Below, piece after piece: positions 1 through 9,275 of a stretch of 64,000 nucleotides of DNA. The notes below the pieces were generated by a model. It saw only the letters and a list, made by a program, of their open reading frames with translations, was not told the origin of the DNA and made no database searches. Made by a program: the position numbers and the translations under genes. The DNA is from Flexivirga meconopsidis (GTDB taxonomy: Bacteria > Actinomycetota > Actinomycetes > Actinomycetales > Dermatophilaceae): the NCBI RefSeq assembly GCF_026162425.1, contig NZ_JAOBQJ010000001.1:372001-436000 (forward strand). The letters run 5' to 3'. How positions within the stretch are numbered: the first letter of the stretch is position 1; every line of letters begins with the position of its first letter.

Positions 1-1096
1 CTGGGGGCGACTGCCGGAGAAGGTCCACGTCGCCTGCATCTGGATCGTGCACATCGGCACCGTCCTGTCGGCGTACTTCATCCTCGCGGCCAACTCGTTC
101 ATGCAGCACCCGGTCGGCTGGCGCTACAACCCGCAGTCCGGGCGCGCCGAACTCACCGACTTCGTGGCCGTGCTGACCAACAAGGTGCAGCTGGTTGCCT
201 TCCCGCACGTGCTCGCCTCGGCATACCTCGTCGGCGGCTCCGTAGTGCTCGGCATCGGGCTCTGGCTCATGCGCAAGCACCAGCAGGACCGCGGCATGTA
301 CCGGAAGGCGGCGCGGGTCGGCGCGGTCGTCACGCTGGTCGCCGGTCTGGGCGTCGCGATCTCCGGCGACTCCCAGGGCAAGGTGATGACCGAGGTCCAG
401 CCGATGAAAATGGCTGCGGCAGAAGCGCTTTACACCACCCGCGACAGCTGCGCGGAGTTCTCCATCTTCACTGTCGGCTCGCTCAACGGTGAGAAGGAGC
501 GCTACGCGATCACCGTCCCCTGTCTGCTGAGCTTCCTCGGCACCGGCTCGTTCCAGGGCAAGGTCGAGGGCATCAACGACCTCAAACGGGAGCTGCCGGC
601 GCAGATCACCCAGGAGGCGCAGGCCAGACAGGAGCCGCTGCGCTACGTGCAGCCGCCGGACGCGGTCTTCACCCCGAACATTCCGCTGGCCTACTGGTCG
701 TTCCGGTTGATGATCGGTGTTGGTATGGCGTCGTGCGCGGTCGCGGTGCTCGCCCTCTGGTTCACCCGCAAGCGCCGCGACACCATCCCGCGCTGGATGG
801 TCTGGGCCGCGATCGCGACGCCGTTCCTTCCGTTGCTGGGCAACAGTTTCGGCTGGATCTTCACCGAGACCGGCCGACAACCATGGCTCGTCTACGGCGT
901 CATGACCACCGCCACCGGAGTGTCCGGCAACTCGGCCGGCGCCGTGATCACCTCGATGGTCGTCTTCACGCTCCTTTATGCCGCACTGGCCGTCGTCGAG
1001 GTCAAGCTCTTCCTCGACTACACCCGCCGCGGTGCCGACCCCTACCACCCGACGAAGCAGACGGCCGAGGACGAGCCGTTGGCCTTCTCCTACTGA
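1..1096 (+). CDS. cydA: cytochrome bd ubiquinol oxidase subunit I, C-terminal part
   Basis: The gene enters from the left edge; frame 2 is open from base 2, leaving 364 residues. CydA is the quinol-oxidising, haem b558/b595/d-binding membrane subunit of cytochrome bd oxidase, a high-affinity terminal oxidase. Family signatures are visible: the Q-loop segment QPMKMAAAEAL, with the Lys and Glu that help oxidise quinol in characterised homologues, and the GRQPW motif near the C-terminus. Several hydrophobic helices alternate with short loops. The stop is 19 bases before cydB, whose RBS is in that gap, so cydA-cydB-cydDC form one operon. The N-terminus lies outside the window. Confidence 0.97.
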   Translation, partial: WGRLPEKVHVACIWIVHIGTVLSAYFILAANSFMQHPVGWRYNPQSGRAELTDFVAVLTNKVQLVAFPHVLASAYLVGGSVVLGIGLWLMRKHQQDRGMYRKAARVGAVVTLVAGLGVAISGDSQGKVMTEVQPMKMAAAEALYTTRDSCAEFSIFTVGSLNGEKERYAITVPCLLSFLGTGSFQGKVEGINDLKRELPAQITQEAQARQEPLRYVQPPDAVFTPNIPLAYWSFRLMIGVGMASCAVAVLALWFTRKRRDTIPRWMVWAAIATPFLPLLGNSFGWIFTETGRQPWLVYGVMTTATGVSGNSAGAVITSMVVFTLLYAALAVVEVKLFLDYTRRGADPYHPTKQTAEDEPLAFSY

Positions 1097-1115
1097 AGGA
1101 ACGGGGAGATTCGCA

Positions 1116-2171
1116 ATGTCACTCGAAACGCTCTGGTTCATCGCGATCGCCATCCTCTGGGCCGGTTACCTGGTCCTGGAAGGCTTCGACTTCGGTGTCG
1201 GCATGCTGCTGGCGATCATCGGCCGCGGCGAGACCGAGGCCGAGACCAACGACAAACGGCGCCTGATGCTGACCACGATCGGTCCGTTCTGGGACGGCAA
1301 CGAGGTCTGGCTGATCACCGCGGCGGGCGCGATGTTCGCGGCCTTCCCTGCCTGGTACGCAACGATGTTCAGCGGCTTCTACCTGGCGATGCTGGTCCTG
1401 CTCGTGGTGCTGATCCTGCGCAACATGGGCCTCGAATACCGCTACAAGCGGGACAGTGCCCAGTGGCGGGCCCGCTGGGACGCCGCGATCATCGGCGGTT
1501 CACTGCTCGCGCCGCTGCTGGTGGGCATCGCGCTGACCAATCTCGTGCACGGCGTCCCGATCAACGCGCAGGGCGACTTCACCGGCAACTTCTTCAGCCT
1601 GCTCGGCCCGATGAGCATTCTGGGTGGCATCACCTTCGTGGCCCTGTCGCTGACTCATGGTGCATTCTTCCTGGCACTCAAGACGACCGGTGAGATCCGT
1701 GAGGCAGCAAGGAAGTTCGCCGGTCGCTTCGGTCCGGTCGCCTGGGTCTTGCTGGCGGCGCTGCTGATCTGGGCGAACGTGCACACCGGGACGGTCTGGT
1801 CCTGGGCGGCCTCCGTGGTCGCGCTCCTCGCGCTCGGTTCGTCGGCCCTCGCCGACCGCGCCGGACGGGACGGCTGGGCCTTCCTGGGCACGTTCTTCGC
1901 GATCGGGCTGACCGCTGCGACCTACTTCCTGGCCGTCTATCCCGATGTCATGCCGAGCACCACCAACTCGGCCTACAGCCTCTCGGTGCACGAGGCGGCC
2001 AGCACGCACCTGACGCTGCAGATCATGACCGGTGCCGCGGTGGTCTTCCTGCCGATCGCGATCCTCTACAGCGCCTGGAACTACTGGGTCTTCCGGAAGC
2101 GGTTGTCACCGGCCAACATTGAGCCGCAAGGCGACCCGCTGGCGCCGGTCGAGGCACAGCCGCACGCATGA
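1116..2171 (+). CDS. cydB: cytochrome bd ubiquinol oxidase subunit II
   Basis: 351 residues, normal length for CydB. The opening, with a hydrophobic helix followed by LEGFDFGVG, is the classic CydB N-terminus, and GPFWDGNEVWL is a second family hallmark. Eight or nine membrane helices are apparent. CydB pairs with CydA to form the oxidase. ATG 1116 was chosen over an upstream in-frame start at 978 because it has a purine-rich RBS (AAGGA, then GGGGAG) and the longer form would overlap cydA. The last codon overlaps the next start as ATGA, indicating translational coupling with the CydDC transporter. Confidence 0.97.
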   Translation: MSLETLWFIAIAILWAGYLVLEGFDFGVGMLLAIIGRGETEAETNDKRRLMLTTIGPFWDGNEVWLITAAGAMFAAFPAWYATMFSGFYLAMLVLLVVLILRNMGLEYRYKRDSAQWRARWDAAIIGGSLLAPLLVGIALTNLVHGVPINAQGDFTGNFFSLLGPMSILGGITFVALSLTHGAFFLALKTTGEIREAARKFAGRFGPVAWVLLAALLIWANVHTGTVWSWAASVVALLALGSSALADRAGRDGWAFLGTFFAIGLTAATYFLAVYPDVMPSTTNSAYSLSVHEAASTHLTLQIMTGAAVVFLPIAILYSAWNYWVFRKRLSPANIEPQGDPLAPVEAQPHA

Positions 2172-5100
2172 GGCCGTTCGATTCGCGGGTGTTGCGCGCC
2201 GAGCCGGGCACGCGACGGCCCCTGGCTGCCCTCGCAGCGCTCGGCGTGGTCCAGGGCGCACTGGCCGTCGCCCAGGCGTTCGCGGTCGCGGCCCTCGTCG
2301 TCGCCGTCGTGCGCCGCGACTCGCCCGTTGCACCCGCAGCGGCGGTGTTGCTGCTCTTCGGAGCACGCGGCCTCGCGGGCGGTATGGCGGAACGCGTTGC
2401 GGCCTGGGCGGCTTCGCGAGTAGCAGCACTGCTGCGCCGGCGGGCAGTCGCCGCCTGGTTGCGTGCGCCGGCGGACGATCGTCCGAGCGAGCAGCAGATG
2501 CTCACCCGGGCGACCGGTGGCGCGGCCGCCGTCGAGCCCTACGTGGCCCGGTATCTACCGACGCTGGTGGCGGCGACCGTCGTGCCGGTCCTCGCCTTGA
2601 TCGCACTGGCGGTGACCGACTGGATCAGCGCACTGATCGTGCTGCTCACCCTTCCGCTGCTGCCACTCTTCGCGGCGCTCATCGGACAGCACACGCGGGA
2701 GCAGACGGCCGACAAGCAGCGCGAATCCGACCGATTGACAGGTCATTTCCTCGATGTGATGCGCGGCCTGCCTACCCTGGTCGGCTATCAGCGCGCCGAA
2801 CACCAGGTCGGTGTGGTGCGCGCGGTCGGGGAGCGGCACCGGCGTGCGACGGTGCGGACGCTGCGCACGGCCTTCCTCAGCACGGCGGCCCTCGAGCTGC
2901 TCGCCACCATCTCGGTGGCGATCGTCGCCGTCGCCGTCGGGCTGCGGTTGGTGCACGGCGGCATGGACCTGCAGGTAGGTCTGGTCGCGATTTTGCTTGC
3001 GCCGGAGGCGTATTGGCCGATCCGCCGGGTCGGGCAGGAGTTTCACTCGGCAGCCGACGGCGTGCAGGCGCTGGACGACCTGCTCGTCGACGGCAGCCAG
3101 CAGTCACCTGCCGCGATCGGCGACCTGGCGCTCCGGGTCGACGGACTCGGCTATCGCTATCCGGGTGCTACGGCGCCGGTCATCGAGGGGCTGAGCCGGA
3201 GGTTCGGGACCGGGCTCACGGTGCTCCGCGGCCCGTCCGGCGCGGGCAAGACGACGCTGCTGGAGCTGCTCGCCGGCACTCGCCGTCCGACCAACGGCAG
3301 TGTCTCCCGCTCCGCGCGAGTCCACTACGTCACCCAGCGCCCCTTCGTCGCGCCCGGCACGCTGCGCGACAACCTGACCGCTGCCGACGGCGTGCACGAC
3401 CTCCCGGCCGGCACCGGTTGGCTGCCGGAGCCATTGCGGGAGCTTCCGCTCGGGCTCGAAACTCCGCTCGGTGACGACGGATTCGGCCTGTCGGCCGGTC
3501 AGCGCGCGCTGCTCGCACTGGTGCGGGCCGACCTGTCCGGGGCTCCCGTCATACTCCTGGACGAGCCGACTGCCCACCTCGATGACACGTCGGCGCTCAC
3601 GGTCCACGAGCTCATCACCCGCCTTGCCGCGGACCGGATCGTCGTCGTCGCGACGCACAGCGAGCGACTGCAGGAGCTCGCTGACGAGGTGGTCGAGTTG
3701 GCACCACACGAGGCCGACGAGTCTGCCGCTCGCACTGCCGAACGCGCGCCGGCCGGCACACCGTCGGCGGCCGTGACCGCCGAGCCGACCGGGCAACGGC
3801 CGGAGACGCCGACCGGCTCGCTCTGGCGTCCGGCGCCGGGCGTGCTCCGTGCCGCACTGGTCGGCGCGCTCGCCTCGACCTGTGGCGTCGCGCTCACGGC
3901 GACGTCCGGCTGGCTCATCGTCCAGGCGAGCACCCAGCCGCCCGTGCTCAGTCTGCTGGTCGCGATCGTCTGCGTGCGCGCCTTCGGCATCGGCCGACCG
4001 GTGCTGCGTTACTACGAACGCGTCCGGTCGCACGACGCCGCACTCGGCGACCTCACCAGGCGTCGCGCGGTGCTCTTCGCTTCGCTGATCCCGCTGACCC
4101 CAGCGCGATTGGGCCGCCGCCGGCGCGCCGATGTGCTCACCGGCGCGGTCAGCGACCTGGACGACGAGGTCGACGTGCAGGTGCGGGCGCTGGTGCCGCT
4201 GCTCGGTGCCGCGCTGACATCGCTGCTCGCGATCGGCATCGCCACCGCACTGCTGCCGCTCGGCGGACTGGTCCTCGCCGGAGTGGTGGCGGTCGCCGGC
4301 GCGATCGCCTGGCTCGACCACCGACTGGAGTATGACGGGCAGGGTCACGCCCTCCGCACCCGCGGCGAGGTGCACCGGGCAACGCAACTGATCGTGTCCA
4401 ATCTGGCCGCCGTACAAGCGATTTCGGCCGGTAAGAGCTACCTGCGACAACTCGCCGCCGCCGATGCGGGTGCGGCGCGCGCTACCGGACGACAGGCTCG
4501 CGGACGAGCCATTGGGATCGGTCTGAGCACGCTGCTGACCGGGGCTGCTGCGGTCGTGATGGCGGTCGTTGCCGGGCAGGCCTACGACGCCGGGCGCATC
4601 GAAGCACCCATCGCGGCCCTGCTGGTGCTCGGCCCGCTCGCGTTGGCCGATCTGCTCGCCACGCTGCCGGACGCGGTCGGCGCCGCGGCCCGTGGCCGGC
4701 ACGCTCGCGTCAGACTGAAGAGCCTCACCAGCCAGGAGCCGGCGGTGCACGAGTTGCCGTCGATTGCGGACGCCGGCGACATACCGACACGACCGGCATT
4801 GGCATTGAAGGACATTCGAGCCACCTGGGTCGGTGACACCGAGGATCTGCGACTCGACCGGCTGCATGTCGATCCTGGCGAACGCCTTGCGATCACCGGA
4901 CCCAACGGCGCCGGCAAGTCGACCCTGCTCGCGGTGCTCGCCCGCCACCTCGACCCGGCGCGCGGCAGCTACCGGTTCGGCAGAGGGGACGTGCGGTTGC
5001 TCGGCCTGGACCCGGTGCGGTCGTCCATTGCACTGGTCGACGACGAGCCACACGTCTTCACCGGCACCGTGCGAGCCAACCTGTTGCTGGCGCGGCCCGA

Positions 5101-5464
5101 CGCGACCGACGGGCAGCTCGGTGCCGCGCTGGTCGACGCCGGGCTCGGGCGGTGGCTCGCGGCACTGCCGGCCGGTCTCGACACCGAGCTGGGACCGGAG
5201 CGCGGCGTGAGTGGCGGGGAACGGGCCCGGCTCGCGATCGGCCGGGCAATCCTCTCTGGGCGGCCTGTGCTGCTTCTCGATGAGCCCGTAGCGCACCTTG
5301 ACTCACCGACCGCCCGGGCGGTCATGCGTGACCTGCACGCCGCCACCGCGGGCGCGACTGTGATCGCTGTAACACACCAGGCGACAGGCGAATTCGGCGC
5401 GGACCGGGTCGTCGTCATACAGGCTGAGGACTCCGCCGCCCGACCGGTTACGGTGACGTCGTGA
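2168..5464 (+). CDS. cydCD: fused CydD-CydC ABC transporter for cytochrome bd assembly
   Basis: A 1098-residue fusion of two ABC half-transporters that are separate CydD and CydC proteins of about 580 residues in enterobacteria. Each half has a six-helix membrane domain and an ATPase domain: Walker A GPSGAGKT near residue 355 with signature LSAGQ and a DEPTAHLD Walker B near 463; then Walker A GPNGAGKS near 911, signature VSGGERA and DEPVAHLD near 1035. In E. coli the heterodimer exports cysteine/glutathione and is needed to assemble cytochrome bd. The single-chain form is common in actinobacteria. It overlaps cydB by ATGA and the next gene by GTGA, so all four genes are coupled. Confidence 0.95.
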   Translation: MRPFDSRVLRAEPGTRRPLAALAALGVVQGALAVAQAFAVAALVVAVVRRDSPVAPAAAVLLLFGARGLAGGMAERVAAWAASRVAALLRRRAVAAWLRAPADDRPSEQQMLTRATGGAAAVEPYVARYLPTLVAATVVPVLALIALAVTDWISALIVLLTLPLLPLFAALIGQHTREQTADKQRESDRLTGHFLDVMRGLPTLVGYQRAEHQVGVVRAVGERHRRATVRTLRTAFLSTAALELLATISVAIVAVAVGLRLVHGGMDLQVGLVAILLAPEAYWPIRRVGQEFHSAADGVQALDDLLVDGSQQSPAAIGDLALRVDGLGYRYPGATAPVIEGLSRRFGTGLTVLRGPSGAGKTTLLELLAGTRRPTNGSVSRSARVHYVTQRPFVAPGTLRDNLTAADGVHDLPAGTGWLPEPLRELPLGLETPLGDDGFGLSAGQRALLALVRADLSGAPVILLDEPTAHLDDTSALTVHELITRLAADRIVVVATHSERLQELADEVVELAPHEADESAARTAERAPAGTPSAAVTAEPTGQRPETPTGSLWRPAPGVLRAALVGALASTCGVALTATSGWLIVQASTQPPVLSLLVAIVCVRAFGIGRPVLRYYERVRSHDAALGDLTRRRAVLFASLIPLTPARLGRRRRADVLTGAVSDLDDEVDVQVRALVPLLGAALTSLLAIGIATALLPLGGLVLAGVVAVAGAIAWLDHRLEYDGQGHALRTRGEVHRATQLIVSNLAAVQAISAGKSYLRQLAAADAGAARATGRQARGRAIGIGLSTLLTGAAAVVMAVVAGQAYDAGRIEAPIAALLVLGPLALADLLATLPDAVGAAARGRHARVRLKSLTSQEPAVHELPSIADAGDIPTRPALALKDIRATWVGDTEDLRLDRLHVDPGERLAITGPNGAGKSTLLAVLARHLDPARGSYRFGRGDVRLLGLDPVRSSIALVDDEPHVFTGTVRANLLLARPDATDGQLGAALVDAGLGRWLAALPAGLDTELGPERGVSGGERARLAIGRAILSGRPVLLLDEPVAHLDSPTARAVMRDLHAATAGATVIAVTHQATGEFGADRVVVIQAEDSAARPVTVTS

Positions 5465-5853
5465 AGCGGCGACCGGTGCCCTCGTTGGGCGAGTTGGAGA
5501 GCGCTGTCATGGATCAGCTGTGGCAGCTGCCGGACGACGGCTCGCTGTCGGTGCGCGAGGTGCAGGAGCGCCTCGCCGGCCGCGACCTGGCCTACACGAC
5601 GGTGATGACCGTGCTCGACCGGCTCGCCAAGAAGCAACTGGTCGATCGGGAGCGGGTGGGCCGTGCCTGGCACTACCGGCCGGTCGCCTCCCGCGAGCAG
5701 CTGACGGCGGACACGTTGCACGCCGGGCTCGAGTCGCTCACCCCGGACGACCGCCGCGCGGTGTTGCTGCACTTCCTGGAAGACGCGTCGGCCGAGGATC
5801 GGGACGCCCTGCGTGCCGGTTTGGAGGAGGTCGAGCGGCGCAACCGGACCTGA
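5461..5853 (+). CDS. BlaI/MecI/CopY-family transcriptional repressor
   Basis: 130 residues with the BlaI winged helix: LGELESAVMDQLW at the start, then SVREVQERL and the recognition region LAYTTVMTVLDRLAKKQLV. The C-terminal helices should dimerise. The GTG start overlaps the cydDC stop (GTGA), an unusual position for a BlaI protein; it would be made with the cytochrome bd operon. The usual partner, an M56 sensor peptidase, is the next gene but on the opposite strand and convergent (16-base gap), rather than downstream in the same operon. Repression of the cyd operon or of its own unit is an inference. Confidence 0.9.
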   Translation: MKRRPVPSLGELESAVMDQLWQLPDDGSLSVREVQERLAGRDLAYTTVMTVLDRLAKKQLVDRERVGRAWHYRPVASREQLTADTLHAGLESLTPDDRRAVLLHFLEDASAEDRDALRAGLEEVERRNRT

Positions 5854-5869
5854 CATCCGGACGCGCGGG

Positions 5870-6760
5870 TCAGCCGACTCCGAGCAGCGCGCCCCATGCC
5901 AGCACCCCGGGTATGACGATGACGAGCGCCGCGGCCGCGAGTGTCCCGGCGGCCAGCATCCGGTGTGGCTTCGGGTCGGCGAGCAGTTCCAGCCGTCGCC
6001 CGGCTGCGCCGCCACCGGCGCCGAGTGTCGCATCCGGATGAGCGCCACCGGCAAGTTCGACCAGCGCTCGGGCGACCGGCACCGGCCCGACCGCGCGCGC
6101 CGCCATACGGTCGGCCAGCAACTCGATCAGTAGCTTCACCTCGCCGATCCCGCGGTCGCTACGGACCGCCCGTGGCACCGCCGTGTGCAGCACGGTGAAG
6201 AACTCCAGCACGAGGTCGTGGCGGTGGCGCAGATGTGCGCGTTCGTGGGCGAGCACGGCCGCGAGCTCTTCGTCCGGGAGTGCCCGGATCGTGCCATCGG
6301 TCAGCACCACCCGAGTCCGTCGCCCGGGGATGCAGTAGGCGGTCGGTGTCGGGTGGGCCAGCACGGTCAGCGGCCCGTGGGAGCCCGCGGCGACCGGCTG
6401 CGCCGGCTCGCCGAGCAGGTCGACCAGCTCGGCATGCTCGCGACGTGCGGCGCGCAGGTTGCGGCCGATGCGGTGGCCCTGCACAAGCAGCCGGCCGAGC
6501 ACCAGTCCGGAGATCGCCAGGCCGAGCACGAGCATCGGCAGGTTTGCGGCCGGGTGCGGGATCGAGCTGCCGTCTCGCACGAACTGCAGCACCGCGAGCG
6601 GGGCGAGACAGATCGCGGCGAACACCGCTGAGAGTGAAACCGCCTGCCACAACAGCAAAGCCGGGCCCGGCACCCGCTCCAGCGCGGGCACCCGGGGGAG
6701 CAACCGCGGCACCGGCCAGGTGAGCAGCACCGCGACCGCAAGGAGCAGGACGGTCAGCAC
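5870..6760 (-). CDS. M56-family membrane metallopeptidase (BlaR1-like, no sensor domain)
   Basis: 296 residues. Two or three N-terminal helices precede a cytoplasmic zinc-peptidase segment with HERAH (His172, Glu173, His176), followed by ELLADRMAAR, which supplies the third zinc ligand in the M56 family, and a final helix near the C-terminus. It lacks the extracellular penicillin-binding domain of BlaR1, as do most actinobacterial members. Its expected role is to inactivate the BlaI-type repressor by site-specific cleavage. The start is GTG 6760; no in-frame ATG lies nearby. Confidence 0.88.
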   Translation of the reverse strand: MLTVLLLAVAVLLTWPVPRLLPRVPALERVPGPALLLWQAVSLSAVFAAICLAPLAVLQFVRDGSSIPHPAANLPMLVLGLAISGLVLGRLLVQGHRIGRNLRAARREHAELVDLLGEPAQPVAAGSHGPLTVLAHPTPTAYCIPGRRTRVVLTDGTIRALPDEELAAVLAHERAHLRHRHDLVLEFFTVLHTAVPRAVRSDRGIGEVKLLIELLADRMAARAVGPVPVARALVELAGGAHPDATLGAGGGAAGRRLELLADPKPHRMLAAGTLAAAALVIVIPGVLAWGALLGVG

Positions 6761-6889
6761 CCGGCCATTGTCCAGGGCAGCGATCGGTGAGCGAGGACTC
6801 CCTTGCCGACCGACGGTCCGATCGTGCCGTCGATCGGTGCGGAAACCGTCACTGGCGGGCCGGTGGGGGCGGGCTGCGCTCGGCGCCGG

Positions 6890-9085
6890 TCAGCCGGCGA
6901 ACGGCACGGCATACAGCGTGGTGTCGCTGCCGACCGACGCCACGCAGTAGGCGACCTTCCGGGTGCCGCCGTGCGGGGTGGCGACCTGGCCGCCCCGGTC
7001 GACCGCCGCACCGAGCGACTTGCCCTTGCCGTCGGCGGTGAGCACGTTGTCGCCGGACTTGCTCCAGGAGTTGTACTGCGACACCGCGATCGGCGACCAC
7101 TGCGCGGCGATGACGTGCGACTGACCGTTGCTCATGTCCACCCACGCGTTGCCGGCGACCGCCCAGCTCTGGTCCGGCGCGAGCATGAAGTTGGTCGGGA
7201 AGATTGCCGGTCGGAAGGCCTCGGTGGTGATCCGCGGCTGCAGCGTCGGCAGCGTGAACGAGCGCAGCATCGACGCCTGCGGGTTGTCCTTGGGCACGAA
7301 TGCGTTGATCAACTGACCCGCGGTCGCCGCGACGAACGTGCCGGGACTGGTGCCCTCCGGCGCCGCCAGCTTCTGTGGTTTCGGCGCCGTCTTGTCGTCC
7401 TTGACCTGCCAGACCTGGCCCCGGGAGTCGGTCGCGACCATGGTGCCGTCGGTCAGCAGCGCCACCGGGTTGGCGTTGTCGGGCAGCGTGCGCTTGCTCA
7501 ACTGGCCGCGGTGCAGCACATAGGCACTGCCCTTGTCGCTCGGCTTGGTGGTGACCACGCCGCTGGACAGGATTGCGGTGTTCCAGTTTTGCTCGACCGG
7601 CCACGTCTTGGGGTTGCCGCCGGTCATCGGCCAGGCGAGGATCTGCGACTGGGTCACCACGACGACCGACTGCACCCCGTCGATCGGTGCTCGGGCCGGC
7701 CCGGCGGTCATCACGGCGTCCACCGGCAGGTCCGACTTCCATTGCTGCTTTCCGGTGCCGGCTTCGATCGACACCAGTTGTGTGCCGCCGGTCGCGTCGT
7801 TGTCGATGGTGCAGATCAGTTGGTCGTCGGTCACCACGATCTCCGGTGCGACGTCCGAGACCCCCGCGACCGACCAGAGATAACTGTTGGGCAGGCCGGC
7901 GGGTGCGTTGACCCCGGCCGGCATCGCGGTGCCGGTGGGGGCCGGGGTGGGCGTTGGCTTGCTGCCGCCGCGGGTGGCGAAGAAGGCGGCAGCCCCGCCG
8001 GCGACGAGCACCGCAGCGCCCGCCCCGCCGACGAGCAGCCCGCGACGAGACATCCGTGACTCGTCCTGATCCGCCGGGGCCTCGCTCACGGAGCGGCCCT
8101 CCGGCTCCCGCGGGATCGGCTCGGTCGCCTCCGGGCGGTAGTCCCGCGGCGCCGGTGAATGCGTCGTCGTGGTCGGTATGACGCGGCCGGCCTCGTCGGT
8201 GAGCGGTTCCTCGCTGCTCGACGGCAAGGACGCGGGAATTGGTGCCGGTGTCGTGCCGGCCGCGGTCGTGCCGGATGCCGTCGTGCCGGCTGCCGTCGCG
8301 TCGGCGGGCGGGCGCGGGTCCGGCTTCGGCTCCGGCGTCGCGCCGGTCTGCCCGCCGATCGGCGGGACGATGCGCGGCGTGCCGTCCGGTGCGAGGGCGA
8401 TGTGCCAGACGCGGCCGTCCGGGGTGCGGCCGACCACCCGAACGGTCGCACCGGGGGAATGGGTGTCGGCCTTGCGACGGGCCGCCCGCAGCAGCTGTTC
8501 GTAGGGGTCGTCATCGGGCAACAGGCTGAGCTGTTCGTCGTCGACGAAGCCGGTGAGCCGGCCGTCCTTTTCGCGCAGCTCGGCGACATGCGCCACGTCG
8601 TCGGGGACCGGTTGCTCGGCCTCGGCCGTCGCCGGCGCCCGGTCGTCGGCGGGCGCGGCCGGCTTGGGTGACCCGGCCGGCTCACGCGACCCCGCCGGCT
8701 CGGGTGACCCCGCTGGCTCGGGTGACCCGGCCATGGGAGTGAAGGCCGACACGGCTCCCGGCCTGGTCGCCGCGGGGGCCGGCGCGTCATACGTCTGCTC
8801 CGGCTCCGGCACCTCCCACGCGCGCCCGTCGGGCCCGATCGCCATGTGAAAGGCACGGGAGTCCGGCGTCGTGCCGACGACCCGGACCGTCTCACCAGGG
8901 AAGTCGACGTCCGCGCGCTGACGCGCCGCCTGGATGAGCGCCCGGTGCACGCCGACGCCGGGTGGCACCATCACGCGCTGGTCGTCCAGCCACGCCGACT
9001 CGGTGCCATCGGCCTCGGCACGGACGCTCAGCAGGTATGCCGGGTGCTCCGGCACGCCGCGGGCGGCCATCTCATCGTTCGTCAT
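6890..9085 (-). CDS. membrane-anchored protein with duplicated N-terminal domain and PQQ-like beta-propeller
   Basis: 731 residues in three parts. Residues 1-230 hold two copies of a module of about 80 residues, each ending in a VRVVG-TPD-R--H-A--PDG block. A Pro/Gly/Thr-rich linker follows with tandem PAGSPE and AGTTA repeats. One membrane helix lies near residues 346-368, preceded by SRRGLL. The C-terminal 360 residues resemble an outward-facing PQQ/YVTN-type propeller (for example EAGTGKQQWKS). ATG 9085 has the RBS GGAAG; the open frame continues 46 codons upstream but that part looks non-coding. Function unknown; I infer a scaffold or sensor linking cytoplasm and cell surface. Confidence 0.75.
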   Translation of the reverse strand: MTNDEMAARGVPEHPAYLLSVRAEADGTESAWLDDQRVMVPPGVGVHRALIQAARQRADVDFPGETVRVVGTTPDSRAFHMAIGPDGRAWEVPEPEQTYDAPAPAATRPGAVSAFTPMAGSPEPAGSPEPAGSREPAGSPKPAAPADDRAPATAEAEQPVPDDVAHVAELREKDGRLTGFVDDEQLSLLPDDDPYEQLLRAARRKADTHSPGATVRVVGRTPDGRVWHIALAPDGTPRIVPPIGGQTGATPEPKPDPRPPADATAAGTTASGTTAAGTTPAPIPASLPSSSEEPLTDEAGRVIPTTTTHSPAPRDYRPEATEPIPREPEGRSVSEAPADQDESRMSRRGLLVGGAGAAVLVAGGAAAFFATRGGSKPTPTPAPTGTAMPAGVNAPAGLPNSYLWSVAGVSDVAPEIVVTDDQLICTIDNDATGGTQLVSIEAGTGKQQWKSDLPVDAVMTAGPARAPIDGVQSVVVVTQSQILAWPMTGGNPKTWPVEQNWNTAILSSGVVTTKPSDKGSAYVLHRGQLSKRTLPDNANPVALLTDGTMVATDSRGQVWQVKDDKTAPKPQKLAAPEGTSPGTFVAATAGQLINAFVPKDNPQASMLRSFTLPTLQPRITTEAFRPAIFPTNFMLAPDQSWAVAGNAWVDMSNGQSHVIAAQWSPIAVSQYNSWSKSGDNVLTADGKGKSLGAAVDRGGQVATPHGGTRKVAYCVASVGSDTTLYAVPFAG
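8666..8731 (-). repeat. 18-bp tandem repeat inside the propeller gene
   Basis: Three full and one partial copies of an 18-base unit (GGGTGACCCGGCCGGCTC and variants) lie end to end. They encode the six-residue repeat GSPEPA in the flexible linker. Copy number may vary between strains. Confidence 0.8.
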
Positions 9086-9130
9086 CGTGCTTCCGTTTTC
9101 GCAAAATTCTCTGGGGTCTTGGGCTCGAGG

Positions 9131-9150
9131 ATCGGACGGCACTGTCCGAT
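9131..9150. promoter_or_regulatory. 20-bp palindrome, possible operator
   Basis: Arms ATCGGAC (9131-9137) and GTCCGAT (9144-9150) flank a 6-base spacer. It lies between the divergent beta-propeller gene and the TetR gene at 9276, so an operator for that TetR is the simplest reading. It could also be chance. Confidence 0.4.
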
Positions 9151-9275
9151 GCCGGTGAGCTGCCGCCCGCCAGAGTACGGCGCGTTTCGTCGGATGTTCG
9201 ACTTCGCTACCGAGTTGAGACAATCAGCTGTCCGGCGCCGGCGTGCCCACCGCGCCGTGTGGCACGGTGTCGCTT

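Noticed and set aside
3104-5296. 730-residue open frame antisense to cydDC
   Set aside because: Arg/Gly/Glu-rich composition with no domain or hydrophobic pattern; the plus strand encodes a clear ABC transporter.
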